Counted from the stretch's first letter, positions 1-7,817 are shown. The stretch is 64,000 nucleotides of DNA from Clavibacter sp. B3I6 (GCF_030816895.1 NZ_JAUSYL010000001.1:1860001-1924000), one strand, 5' to 3'. Notes: generated by a model not told the origin, from the sequence alone. Made by a program: numbers and translations.

Positions 1-620
1 GGGAGGTGATCGGCATGACCGGCCTCGAGTCCGTCGCCGGGAAGCGGGTCGGCGGCTTCTCCCTCGGCATGGGACAGCGCCTGGGCATCGCCGTCGCGCT
101 CCTCGGCGATCCGGCGACGCTCATCCTCGACGAGCCGGTCAACGGCCTCGACCCCGACGGCGTCATGTGGGTGCGCCGACTCGCCCGCGAGCTCGCCGCC
201 GAGGGCCGCACCATCTTCCTCTCCAGCCACCTGATGAGCGAGATGGCCCTGACCGCGGACCACCTCATCGTGCTCGGGCGCGGCCGCATCATCGCGGACG
301 CCCCGGTCGCCGAGATCCTCGCGGCCTCCACGCGCACCGCGGTCCGGCTGCGCAGCCCGCACGCCGAGCAGCTCGCGCGGATCCTGCAGGGCCCGGACGT
401 GACGGTCAGCGGCCTCGAGCCCGGGGTGCTGTCCGTGACCGGACTCAGCGCCACGGCCATCGGGGACATCGCCGGCGTCGCCGGGATCCACCTCCACGAG
501 CTCACCCCCACCGGCGCGTCCCTCGAGGAGGCCTACATGGACCTCACCCGGGACGACGTCGAGTACCACGCCGGATCCGGCGCCGACACGCACGCCCCGA
601 CCAGAGGACTGGACCGATGA
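1..620 (+). CDS. ABC-2 exporter ATP-binding protein (5' truncated)
   Basis: C-terminal part of an ABC ATPase whose start lies before the window; the reading frame is open to the first base, so the GTG at 6 is only an internal codon. Visible are the ABC signature (FSLGMGQRLG), Walker B (ATLILDEPVNGLD) and the switch histidine (FLSSHL); Walker A is off the window. The tail after the ATPase core is typical of CcmA/DrrA-like subunits of ABC-2 exporters. Its TGA overlaps the ATG of the permease at 617, so the two are translationally coupled and should form one transporter. The substrate is not recognisable. Confidence 0.93.
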   Translation, partial: EVIGMTGLESVAGKRVGGFSLGMGQRLGIAVALLGDPATLILDEPVNGLDPDGVMWVRRLARELAAEGRTIFLSSHLMSEMALTADHLIVLGRGRIIADAPVAEILAASTRTAVRLRSPHAEQLARILQGPDVTVSGLEPGVLSVTGLSATAIGDIAGVAGIHLHELTPTGASLEEAYMDLTRDDVEYHAGSGADTHAPTRGLDR

Positions 621-1423
621 CCGCCCTGACCGCCCCGCCCCGCCCGACCGTCGGCGCCGACCTGAGCGCCGCGGGCATCCTCCGCTCCGAGTGGATCAAG
701 CTGCGCTCCGTCCGCTCCACGACCTGGCCGTTCGGCATCCTCGTCGCCGGCTCGGTCGGGATCGCGCTGCTGATGGCCCTGAGCCTGCGCCCCGACCTCG
801 CACTGGACGCCGAGCAGCAGACCGCCGCCGCGCTCGACGTCGCCACGTTCAGCGTCTTCTTCGGGCAGCTGGTCATGGCGGTGGTCGGCGTGCTGGCGAT
901 CAGCGGCGAGTACGGCACCGGCATGATCCGGTCCACCCTGACCGCCGTCCCGCACCGCGTGCCCGCCCTGCTGGCCAAGGCCGGCGTGCTCTTCGCCGCG
1001 TCGTTCGGCGTCGGCGCGATCACCCTGCTCGCGAGCTACCTGGTGACGCTGCCGATCCTCGCCTCCCGGGGGATCGCCGCGGACCTCTCCGACGGCACGT
1101 TCGTCCGCGACCTGCTGCTCGCCGCGCTCTACCTCGCCTGCACCAGCGTCTTCGCCCTCGGGATCGGCACGGTGCTGCGCTCCAGCACCGGGGCCACCAC
1201 CGTCACGCTCGGCATCATCCTCGTGCTGCCGGTCGTCGCGATCACCCTCTCGAACGTGGCGTGGATCGCCGCCGCGTCGCCGTACCTGTTCTCGAACGCG
1301 GGTCCGGCGATGTACGGCCCCGGCGGCGTGCTCGAGCCCTGGCAGTCCGGCCTGGTCCTCGCGGCGTGGACGGCCACGAGCCTCGGGCTCGGCGCCGCGC
1401 TCCTCGCCCGCCGCGACGCGTGA
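617..1423 (+). CDS. ABC-2 type transporter permease
   Basis: A 268-aa integral membrane protein with about six hydrophobic segments after a cytoplasmic N-terminus (residues 1-35, containing RSEWIKLRSVRSTTW, typical of actinobacterial ABC-2 permeases). The ATG at 617 overlaps the stop of the upstream ATPase (ATGA), which fixes the start. It is the membrane half of the exporter encoded by this pair; lipid, peptide or drug export are all possible. A long perfect hairpin follows at 1467-1507. Confidence 0.92.
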   Translation: MTALTAPPRPTVGADLSAAGILRSEWIKLRSVRSTTWPFGILVAGSVGIALLMALSLRPDLALDAEQQTAAALDVATFSVFFGQLVMAVVGVLAISGEYGTGMIRSTLTAVPHRVPALLAKAGVLFAASFGVGAITLLASYLVTLPILASRGIAADLSDGTFVRDLLLAALYLACTSVFALGIGTVLRSSTGATTVTLGIILVLPVVAITLSNVAWIAAASPYLFSNAGPAMYGPGGVLEPWQSGLVLAAWTATSLGLGAALLARRDA

Positions 1424-1466
1424 CGACCTGATCGTCCCCTCGCGACGGGGCGTGATGCCCGATCCC

Positions 1467-1507
1467 GCACCGTGCACCCGGCAGCCCAGCTGCCGGGTGC
1501 ACGGTGC
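1467..1507. terminator. Perfect 18-bp hairpin after the ABC exporter
   Basis: Arms 1467-1484 and 1490-1507 are exactly complementary around a 5-nt loop (CCCAG). It lies between the convergent ABC permease and anti-sigma-like gene. There is no T-tract, so an intrinsic terminator is inferred from position and stem strength. Confidence 0.65.
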
Positions 1508-1517
1508 GTGGTGCGTG

Positions 1518-1531
1518 CCCCCCCCCCCCCC
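1518..1531. repeat. Homopolymer of 14 C
   Basis: Uninterrupted run of 14 cytosines between the hairpin at 1467-1507 and the stop of the gene ending at 1563. It is outside any likely coding frame. It could be slippage-prone in replication or in sequencing. Confidence 0.95.
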
Positions 1532-1562
1532 GCGCGGGCGGCTGCTCCGTGCCCGCCCGCGT

Positions 1563-2300
1563 CTATTCCGTCATGTCGAGGTAGGAGACCTCGCTGGTGG
1601 TGCCGTCCCGCATGTGCAGCGTGAGCACCGCGCCGAGCGTCGAGCGGTCGGTGAAGTCGTCCCCGTCCCACGCGGCCAGGTAGCAGCCCGCGTCGAGGTT
1701 CACGCTGGCCTCGATCTCCTGGCCGGCGTCCGTGGTGACGGTGACAGCCGAGACATCGGCTCCGATGCGGCCGCCCATGTAGGCGACCCCGTCGACGTCG
1801 CGGCCCGAGGAGTTCCCCGCGGTCAGCACCGTGGCGCCGTCGGGCCGCGGCGATGCGATCCCGGTGATGCTCGACCAGTTCGCATCGGGATCGCTTCCGT
1901 CGAAGCTGGCCCCGGAGTACACGGTCCCGTCCTTGGTGCCGAGCAGGATCTGCGTCGTGCCGACGCTCGCCTCCGCGAGGATCGTCCGACCCGACGGGGT
2001 GGTGGTGCCGACCGTGATGGCGTCCGGCATCGCCGTGCCTCCTCCCTCCGAGGGGCCGCTCGGGGGGATCCCCGTCATGGTCCCGGGGAGGAGGAGCACG
2101 CCGACCGCGACGGCGGCGGCAGCCGTCAGGACGACGGGGAGCACCAGCCATCGGGCTCTCGGCGCGGTGCGGCGGGATGCGCGCCGGTCCACGTCCCGCA
2201 GGACCATCTGCAGGTGCGCGGCTCGACGCTCCGCGGTGATGTCCGGGGGTGCGGGATCGATGTGCCGCAGGAGGCCGCGTTCGGGGAGCTCTTCGCTCAT
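1563..2300 (-). CDS. Membrane-anchored anti-sigma-position protein with paralogous sensor domain
   Basis: A 245-aa protein: cytoplasmic N-terminus (about 1-52), one transmembrane helix (about 53-76), then an extracytoplasmic domain (about 95-245). Its ATG overlaps the TGA of the ECF sigma gene (ATGA), the usual place for an anti-sigma factor, but I see no zinc anti-sigma HxxxCxxC motif in the N-terminus. The outer domain is clearly homologous to the lipoprotein at 2891-3493: both carry GSDPDxNW, a Gly-rich strand pattern, a Y(L/V)AAW motif and an ending like SYLDMTE / PYLELTAG. Role as anti-sigma factor or co-sensor is inferred from position only. Confidence 0.8.
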   Translation of the reverse strand: MSEELPERGLLRHIDPAPPDITAERRAAHLQMVLRDVDRRASRRTAPRARWLVLPVVLTAAAAVAVGVLLLPGTMTGIPPSGPSEGGGTAMPDAITVGTTTPSGRTILAEASVGTTQILLGTKDGTVYSGASFDGSDPDANWSSITGIASPRPDGATVLTAGNSSGRDVDGVAYMGGRIGADVSAVTVTTDAGQEIEASVNLDAGCYLAAWDGDDFTDRSTLGAVLTLHMRDGTTSEVSYLDMTE

Positions 2301-2851
2301 GTCGGTTCCCTCATGACGTCGGGCGTGCTCGTGGGCAGGTGCGCGGGGCGCGCCTCGGATGGTGTCGGAGCCAGGAGCGCTCGCAGGCGGGTGCGCGCGC
2401 GGACGAGGCGCATGGATGCGCTGGAGCGCCGGATCCGCAGCGCTTCCGCGGCCTCGAGCGTCGTGAGCCCCTCCCATGCGACGAGCGCCAGGATCTCCTG
2501 ATCGCCGGCCGGCAGGGCGTTCCAGGCGCGCTGCAGGTCGACGCGGAACGCGACCTGGCCGCTGTGCGTGCTCACGCGCGGCGACCGGGCGTGGTCGGGT
2601 CCGTCGTCGACGCGGACGTCGAGGGAGTGCCTGCGGTCGTGGGTCCGTCGTGCGTTGCCCAGCACCTTGCGGGCGACCCCGTAGAGCCAAGGGCGGGGCG
2701 CATCCAGGTCCGGCGGCATCTTCCTCCACGCGATGACGAAGACCTCGGCGGCGAGCACGTCGGATTCGGCGGCGGCTCCGCGCCGGGTGAAGTAGCGCAC
2801 CAGGTCGTCGTAGTGGGCGCGATGCAGCGCGGTGAGGGCGTCGTGGTTCAC
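2297..2851 (-). CDS. RNA polymerase sigma factor, ECF (sigma-70 family)
   Basis: 184 aa with region 2 near residues 10-75 (HRAHYDDLVRYFTRRG, then RPWLYGVARKVLGNARR) and region 4 near 110-165 (LPAGDQEILALVAWEGLTTLEAAEALRI, an HTH followed by MRLVRARTRLRALL). The GTG at 2851 is preceded on the minus strand by GAGGG at a suitable distance. It sits 39 bp after the lipoprotein gene and overlaps the downstream membrane protein by 4 bp, so the three form an operon. It probably redirects RNA polymerase in response to an extracytoplasmic signal read by one or both flanking proteins. Confidence 0.92.
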   Translation of the reverse strand: MNHDALTALHRAHYDDLVRYFTRRGAAAESDVLAAEVFVIAWRKMPPDLDAPRPWLYGVARKVLGNARRTHDRRHSLDVRVDDGPDHARSPRVSTHSGQVAFRVDLQRAWNALPAGDQEILALVAWEGLTTLEAAEALRIRRSSASMRLVRARTRLRALLAPTPSEARPAHLPTSTPDVMREPT

Positions 2852-2890
2852 GATGCCCTCACCGGCGTGTCGACGTCGTAGGCGGACAGG

Positions 2891-3493
2891 TCAGCCCGCT
2901 GTCAGCTCGAGGTAGGGCGCCCGCGTCGTGCTGCCGTCCTCGAGGTGCGCGACGAGCGTCACCGCGTCCGCCGGGCGCTCCTCGTAGCTGAGGTCCGCGC
3001 CCCTCCACGCCGCCACGTACCGGCCGTCGCCGACGTCCGCGGCGACGATCTCGCCGTCCTGGGCGACGACGTCGACGGCGACGACGGCGGAACCGACCTG
3101 CCCGTGGATCGTGGAGAGCGGCTCCGTGGCCGCGTCGGGCCAGTAGCCCGCCCCGGTGACGGTGACCGCATCGGGATCCGGGGACCCGACGGCGTCCACC
3201 CGCTCCCAGTTCTCGTCGGGATCGCTGCCGCGGAACGTCGCGACCGAGCGCACCGACGTCCCGTCGCCCTCCAGGCCGAGGAAGAACACGGCGTCGTCGA
3301 GGGAGGTGAGCGCGAGCACGGTCGTGCCGCCGGGGGTGACGTCCCCGACCGTCATCACCGCGGGAGCGCCGGCCGTCGCCGAGCCGAGGGCGGGCGCGAG
3401 CCCGGGGGTGGAGCAGGCCGTGACGCCGAGGGCGATGCCCGAGGCGATGACGGTGCCGAGCAGGGAGGTGCGGAGCGTGCGTGTGCGGGTCAT
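2891..3493 (-). CDS. Predicted lipoprotein, paralogue of the neighbouring sensor domain
   Basis: 200-aa secreted protein with a lipoprotein signal peptide: basic TRTRTLRTS start, hydrophobic core and lipobox GVTAC with Cys at about residue 26. The remaining domain (about 45-200) matches the extracytoplasmic half of the membrane protein at 1563-2300, including GSDPDENW. ATG at 3493 has GAGGACGACC upstream as ribosome-binding site. It is first in the operon with the ECF sigma gene. Function unknown; a surface-anchored partner or decoy for the same signal is a reasonable guess. Confidence 0.82.
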   Translation of the reverse strand: MTRTRTLRTSLLGTVIASGIALGVTACSTPGLAPALGSATAGAPAVMTVGDVTPGGTTVLALTSLDDAVFFLGLEGDGTSVRSVATFRGSDPDENWERVDAVGSPDPDAVTVTGAGYWPDAATEPLSTIHGQVGSAVVAVDVVAQDGEIVAADVGDGRYVAAWRGADLSYEERPADAVTLVAHLEDGSTTRAPYLELTAG

Positions 3494-3612
3494 GGTCGTC
3501 CTCGGGTCCTCAGGGGTCGTCGGCCGGATGCGGCCGTCACCCCTGTCATGTCCGCTGGTGCGGGCATCGCCACATCGATGCGCGAGATATTGGGAGCACC
3601 GCCCTCGCGCCG

Positions 3613-4536
3613 TCAACGCGGGGCGCCACCGGGACGCGCTGCGGGTCCACGTGGATCGAGTGCCGCCCCGGACCTGCTCCCCCGGCTCCCCCGGCTCCCC
3701 CGGCTCCCCCGGCTCCCCTTCGACGATCCTCCCGCCGCGAGCTCGGCGAGCGCGACGGCACTGGAGGTCCCCGGTTCGGCGTGGAGCAGGAGCATGGAGT
3801 GCCCGTCGGTGTCCGCCAGGGGGACGCGCAGGGCCAGCACCGTGAGCTCGCCCACGCCCGGGTGCCGCAGGGCGTAGGTGCCGTCGTAATCCCGGCTGAC
3901 GTCGTGCCGTTCCCAGGACCTGCGGAACAGCGCGCTCGACGACGAGCCCTCGGCGACGAGCGCCCGCAGACGCCGGTCGTCCTCCGGGGAGCCGGCCATC
4001 GCCCGCAGCAGCGCCACGGCGCGCGCCGCCATCCACTCCCAGTCCGGGTGCAGCTCGCGCTCCGCGGGATCGGTGAACAGCTCGAGGACGCTGTTGGCGC
4101 CCGGCCGGAAGTTCGGGTTCACGGCTCGGGCCAGCTCGTTCGCGGCGAGCACGTCCATGTAGCGGTTGTGCACGACGGCCGCCGTGAGCGGCCACGAGTC
4201 GATCAGCCAGAGGACGCGGGCGTGCACCGCGTCGCTCGAGCGCGCGGGCGCGCGGGGCGCGGGCGGCCTCGCCAGGGAGCGCAGGAAGTCGGTGCCGACC
4301 TCGTCGAGCCTCAGCGCCCGCGCGAGGGCGTCGACCACGTGGTCGGACGGGTTGGCGTCGTGCCCCTGCTCGAGGCGGAGGTAGTAGTCCCTGCTGATCC
4401 CGGCGAGGACCGCGACCTCCTCCCGGCGCAGGCCCGCGACGCGTCGGGTGCTGGAGTCGACGACGAGCCCTACGTCGCCCGGCTGCAGCCGCTCACGGCG
4501 CGCCTTCAAGAACCCAGCCAAACGGCCCGCCGACAC
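3613..4536 (-). CDS. XRE-family transcriptional regulator with MmyB-like ligand domain
   Basis: 307 aa from the GTG at 4536. N-terminal helix-turn-helix (about 5-80, LRREEVAVLAGISRDYYLRLEQG) followed by the MmyB-like domain common in actinobacterial regulators (WPLTAAVVHNRYMDVLAANELARAVNP, then the HPDWEWMAARAVALLR region). The start is supported by TACCAT exactly 6 nt upstream, the leaderless arrangement seen at many genes here. The extreme C-terminus is unusual: a run of Gly-Ser-Arg triplets encoded by a 9-bp minisatellite, then an Ala/Pro/Gly tail, making the protein longer than usual. The secreted hydrolase upstream on the same strand may be a target. Confidence 0.85.
   Translation of the reverse strand: MSAGRLAGFLKARRERLQPGDVGLVVDSSTRRVAGLRREEVAVLAGISRDYYLRLEQGHDANPSDHVVDALARALRLDEVGTDFLRSLARPPAPRAPARSSDAVHARVLWLIDSWPLTAAVVHNRYMDVLAANELARAVNPNFRPGANSVLELFTDPAERELHPDWEWMAARAVALLRAMAGSPEDDRRLRALVAEGSSSSALFRRSWERHDVSRDYDGTYALRHPGVGELTVLALRVPLADTDGHSMLLLHAEPGTSSAVALAELAAGGSSKGSRGSRGSRGSRGSRSGAALDPRGPAARPGGAPR
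3675..3718. repeat. 9-bp minisatellite GGCTCCCCC (about 4.7 copies)
   Basis: Direct 9-bp units begin at 3684, 3693, 3702 and 3711, with a degenerate unit at 3675 and a short last one. On the minus strand the repeat encodes Gly-Ser-Arg triplets near the C-terminus of the XRE regulator. The unit length preserves frame, so copy-number change alters only tail length. Confidence 0.95.
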
Positions 4537-4542
4537 GTGCGA

Positions 4543-4548
4543 ATGGTA
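4543..4548 (-). promoter_or_regulatory. -10-like TACCAT of a predicted leaderless promoter (XRE regulator)
   Basis: TACCAT on the minus strand ends 6 nt before the GTG at 4536. Confidence 0.55.
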
Positions 4549-4639
4549 GCGCGGGCGTCTTCCGCCGACGATCCGGTCCGGGCGACCGCCCGGACAGGGC
4601 GACCGCTCGGACCGGACCGCGCCGGCCACAGCGCGTGCG

Positions 4640-5503
4640 CTACTCCGCGGCGTCGACGATCATCTGCACGACCTGGCGCGGGTGGCTGAGCATCGACGCG
4701 TGGGAGCTCCGGATCTCGACGGTGGTGGAGCCGGCCCGCTCGGCCATCGCCCGCTCGGCCTCCACCGGGATCGCCTCGTCGTCGACGGAGACGAGGTACC
4801 AGCTCGGGATGCTCGCCCACGCGGGCGCTCCCGACGGCGCCAGGAGCGCGGAGTAGGCGACCGGCCGCTGGACGGCCGCGAGGACGTTCCTCTGCGTCCG
4901 CGGCAGGTCGGCCGCGATCAGCTCGCCGAAGTGGGCGGGATCGACGTAGACGTCGCCGTCCCCCTCCGCCGCACCCGGGTAGTCGCGGATGACCAGGTGC
5001 TCGCCGAGGTCGGTGTGGCCGCCGCCCAGCTCGTTCGCCTCCAGAGCGTGCTCGCCCTCCTGGAGCGCGTAGCCGGCGACGTAGACGAGGGACTTCACGT
5101 CCGGGTCACCGGTCGCGGCGTCGGTGATGACCGCTCCGCCGTAGGAGTGCCCGACCAGGACGACCGGTCCGCTGATGGTCGACAGCACGGAGCGCAGGTG
5201 CTCGGCGTCGGCTTCGAGGCCGCGCATCGGGTTGGCCACCGCGATCACCGGGTAGCGGCTCCGCTGCAGCTGCGCGATCACGGCGCTCCACGAGGACGCG
5301 TCCGCGAAGGCCCCGTGGACGAGCACCACGGTCGGCAGCGGTGCGGCCGCGGTCACGGTCGCGTCCGCGGTCGCGTCCGCCTTCGACTGGGCGGTCGCGG
5401 TCGCGGGCGCGGTGAGCATCAGGGAGCCGGCGACCGCCAGCGAGGCGACGGCGGCGGCGATTCGGAGGGGATTTCCCCGACCTCGGACAGAAGTGCGCGA
5501 CAT
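4640..5503 (-). CDS. Secreted alpha/beta hydrolase
   Basis: 287 aa with an export signal (about 1-38: basic N-terminus, Ala/Leu/Val core, cleavage near ATATA-QS). The mature part is an alpha/beta hydrolase: oxyanion motif LVHGAFADASSW, nucleophile elbow GHSYGG (Ser about 120), acid near SVDDEAIP and catalytic His in SSHASMLSHP close to the end. This resembles the short esterase-like hydrolases common in actinobacteria. The ATG at 5503 has a strong AAGGAG ribosome-binding site, better than the upstream candidate at 5557. Substrate unknown. It may be cotranscribed with the XRE regulator 103 bp downstream. Confidence 0.88.
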   Translation of the reverse strand: MSRTSVRGRGNPLRIAAAVASLAVAGSLMLTAPATATAQSKADATADATVTAAAPLPTVVLVHGAFADASSWSAVIAQLQRSRYPVIAVANPMRGLEADAEHLRSVLSTISGPVVLVGHSYGGAVITDAATGDPDVKSLVYVAGYALQEGEHALEANELGGGHTDLGEHLVIRDYPGAAEGDGDVYVDPAHFGELIAADLPRTQRNVLAAVQRPVAYSALLAPSGAPAWASIPSWYLVSVDDEAIPVEAERAMAERAGSTTVEIRSSHASMLSHPRQVVQMIVDAAE

Positions 5504-5877
5504 GCTTCTCCTTACGTCGTTCCCGCGATTCCTCCGACACGGAGCGGCCGTCGTCATCGCGCATATGCGGCAGGCGGATCACCTGACGACCGCAACGTAT
5601 GGGGTGATATCGCGGCCGCGCGTGTCCCTGCCACTGCCACGATGCCGGAATGCCCTCTTGGTCTGGTGTTCCTCGCGTATTCCCATCACACGGCATTCCG
5701 GTGGGACGCGCGGCGGGTAATCCGGCCCGCATTCCGACGCGCAGCCGATCCGAATCGACGCGGAAACGCCATCCCGCACCCCTGCCGTTCACTTGCGCCG
5801 GGGGCGTGCATTACCTAGCGTTCGACGCACCGGTCAGGCGACGCTCGTCCTCTGGCTCTCATACGAAGGGCAACACC
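5504..5877. other. 374-bp divergent intergenic region
   Basis: Lower-GC spacer between two divergently transcribed alpha/beta hydrolase genes; I see no convincing gene in it. It holds a 10-bp perfect inverted repeat, CCGGAATGCC at 5645-5654 and GGCATTCCGG at 5692-5701, several further ATTCC words, a GCATATGC palindrome near 5560, and the promoter of the rightward gene at 5793-5821. Confidence 0.7.
5793..5821 (+). promoter_or_regulatory. Promoter TTGCGC-N17-TAGCGT
   Basis: -35-like TTGCGC at 5793-5798 and -10-like TAGCGT at 5816-5821 with a 17-bp spacer, about 56 nt before the hydrolase start at 5878. Confidence 0.55.
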
Positions 5878-6705
5878 ATGGGCACCATCGCCGTCCGCCA
5901 GGAGGACTCCACCTCGATCGAGCTGCACTACGAGGACAGCGGGACGGGCCAGGCCGTCGTCCTCATCCACGGATACCCGCTCGACGGCACCTCGTGGGAG
6001 CGCCAGGCGCGGGAGCTGCTCGCCGCCGGCTACCGGGTGATCACGTACGACCGCCGCGGCTTCGGCAAGTCCTCCCACGCCGGGACCGGCTACGACTACG
6101 ACACCTTCGCCGGCGACCTGGACACCGTGCTCACGACGCTGGACCTCACCGACGTCATCCTCGTCGGCTTCTCGATGGGCACCGGCGAGCTCGCCCGCTA
6201 CGCGAGGCTGTTCGGCACCGACCGCATCGCCAAGTTCGCGTTCCTCGCCTCCCTCGAGCCCGGCATGCTCGGCCAGGGCGTGCCCCAGTCGGTCTTCGAC
6301 GGGATCGAGGCGACGGCGATCGAGGACCGCTTCGCCTGGTTCACGCAGTTCTACAAGGACTTCTACAACCTCGACGACAACCTCGGCACCCGGATCTCGC
6401 AGGAGGCCGTGACGGCCAGCTGGAACACCGCCACCATGAGCGCCCCCATCGCCGCCTCCGCGGTCGTGCGGACGTGGATCGAGGACTTCACCGCCGACGT
6501 GGCTGCGGTGCGCGCGAGCGGCCTCCCCACGCTGATCGTCCACGGAACCGCGGACAACATCCTGCCCATCGACGCGACGGGCCGCCCGTTCCACGCCGCC
6601 TTCCCCGAGGCCGAGTACGTCGAGATCGACGGCGCGCCCCACGGCATGCTCTGGACCCACGCGCGCGAGGTCAACGCGATCCTCGTGCCCTTCATCCAGG
6701 GCTGA
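5878..6705 (+). CDS. Alpha/beta hydrolase, cofactor-free haloperoxidase/esterase type
   Basis: 275 aa, full length for the non-haem chloroperoxidase/aryl esterase family. Motifs: IHGYPLDGTSW (oxyanion region, about 30), YDRRGFGKSS, nucleophile elbow GFSMG with Ser 99, acid Asp 226 in VHGTADNILP and catalytic His 255 in DGAPHGM. No signal peptide, so cytoplasmic. Such proteins hydrolyse small esters and can perhydrolyse carboxylic acids; the physiological substrate is not predictable. It stands alone, with its own promoter at 5793-5821 and a strong hairpin after it. Confidence 0.93.
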   Translation: MGTIAVRQEDSTSIELHYEDSGTGQAVVLIHGYPLDGTSWERQARELLAAGYRVITYDRRGFGKSSHAGTGYDYDTFAGDLDTVLTTLDLTDVILVGFSMGTGELARYARLFGTDRIAKFAFLASLEPGMLGQGVPQSVFDGIEATAIEDRFAWFTQFYKDFYNLDDNLGTRISQEAVTASWNTATMSAPIAASAVVRTWIEDFTADVAAVRASGLPTLIVHGTADNILPIDATGRPFHAAFPEAEYVEIDGAPHGMLWTHAREVNAILVPFIQG

Positions 6706-6742
6706 GCCCCCGCGACGCCGCCCTCACGGCGCCGCGCGGCCT

Positions 6743-6774
6743 CCGCGGAGCCGACCTCGCCGTCGGCTCCGCGG
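6743..6774. terminator. 13-bp perfect hairpin
   Basis: Arms 6743-6755 (CCGCGGAGCCGAC) and 6762-6774 are exactly complementary around a 6-nt loop, about 38 nt after the hydrolase stop. It separates convergent transcription units. Confidence 0.65.
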
Positions 6775-6966
6775 GGATCAGCCGGACGTCGGCCCGCTCG
6801 CGCTCGGCGCGCAGGGTCCGCGTCCCGACGAGGGACCGCCCGGCGGACCTCGACGAGGTCCTCCGCAGCTGCTCGCGACCCGGCGCCTGGCGGGGCATGG
6901 AGGCCCTCCCCTGGTCGCTGACCGCGGACGGGGACGGGGCCCGGTAGCCGCAGGAGGGCGTCGGCC

Positions 6967-7737
6967 TCAGAGCATGCGCCGCATCATGCGCTCGGCGACG
7001 CGCAGCCCGAGCCGCGTGGGGAGCACCCGGGAGGACACGGCTGCCAGGATCGCGTTCCGGGTGCCGTCGACCACCGAGGGCGCCGTGCCGGACATCGCCC
7101 GCCACGCGGTGTCGACCACCTGCTCGGGGCGCCGCTTGTCCGTGGAGGGGTTCGAGCCCATCCCCGTGTCGGTGTCCCCGGGGGAGACGGCGAGGATCCG
7201 CAGCCCGAAGCCGCGGTTCTCCTCGGAGAGCGCCTGGGTGAGGGCGATGACGTAGGACTTCGTGGCGGAGTACGCGGCGAAGTGCGGCATCGGCTGGTAT
7301 CCAGCGGCGCTGCCGATGTTGACGATCGTGCCCGACCCCTGCGCGCGCATCCGCACGATCGCGGCGCGCGTGAGCAGGGTGAGGGCCGTGACGTTGAGGT
7401 CCACGAGCTGGCGCAGGTGCGCCTCGGACGTGTCCGCGAGGTCGCCCTCGGGCGCGACGCCGGCCGAGTTCACGAGGTGGTCGAGCCGCGGCAGGTCCGC
7501 GCGGAGGGCCTCGGCGAGGGTCGCGACGTCCGCCTCGCGCGTGAGGTCCGCGACGTGCGCCGTGGCCGTCACCCCGTGGCGCTCGCCGATCTCGTCCGCG
7601 AGGGCGCGGAGGGCGACGCCGGATCGCGCGACGAGCACGACGTCGTGCCCCTCGCGGGCGTGGCGGCGGGCGAACTGCTCGCCGATGCCGGAGCTCGCTC
7701 CGGTGATGACGGCGAGAGGACGTGGTGATGCGGGCAT
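6967..7737 (-). CDS. Short-chain dehydrogenase/reductase (SDR)
   Basis: 256 aa classical SDR: cofactor motif TGASSGIG near residue 13, NSAG at about 80, catalytic Ser in NIGSAAGY and YSATK (Tyr/Lys about 143-147). The start at 7737 is chosen because GGAG lies 6 nt upstream and because the longer starts (7749, 7767) run towards or into the paired palindromes at 7756-7787. The C-terminal extension ends in MMRRML. It is divergent from a TetR gene across that operator, so its expression is probably TetR-controlled and inducer-dependent. Substrate unknown. Confidence 0.9.
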   Translation of the reverse strand: MPASPRPLAVITGASSGIGEQFARRHAREGHDVVLVARSGVALRALADEIGERHGVTATAHVADLTREADVATLAEALRADLPRLDHLVNSAGVAPEGDLADTSEAHLRQLVDLNVTALTLLTRAAIVRMRAQGSGTIVNIGSAAGYQPMPHFAAYSATKSYVIALTQALSEENRGFGLRILAVSPGDTDTGMGSNPSTDKRRPEQVVDTAWRAMSGTAPSVVDGTRNAILAAVSSRVLPTRLGLRVAERMMRRML

Positions 7738-7755
7738 GCGGGGCTCCATTCGATG

Positions 7756-7787
7756 CGGATAGGTCATCCGTTCGGATAGCGTATCCG
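7756..7787. promoter_or_regulatory. Two tandem 15-bp palindromes, candidate TetR operator
   Basis: CGGATAGGTCATCCG at 7756-7770 (5-bp arms) and CGGATAGCGTATCCG at 7773-7787 (6-bp perfect arms) lie 17 bp apart centre to centre between the divergent SDR and TetR genes. Confidence 0.75.
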
Positions 7788-7805
7788 CTCTCTCGCGGTC
7801 GCGCC

Positions 7806-7811
7806 TAGGAT
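7806..7811 (+). promoter_or_regulatory. -10-like TAGGAT of a predicted leaderless promoter (TetR)
   Basis: TAGGAT ends 6 nt before ATG 7818; the operator pair covers the -35 region, consistent with autorepression. Confidence 0.6.
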
Positions 7812-7817
7812 CGGTGC

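Noticed and set aside
7738..7767. Upstream starts of the SDR at 6967
   Set aside because: Starts at 7749 and 7767 lack a ribosome-binding site, and the latter lies inside the operator palindrome; 7737 has GGAG 6 nt upstream.
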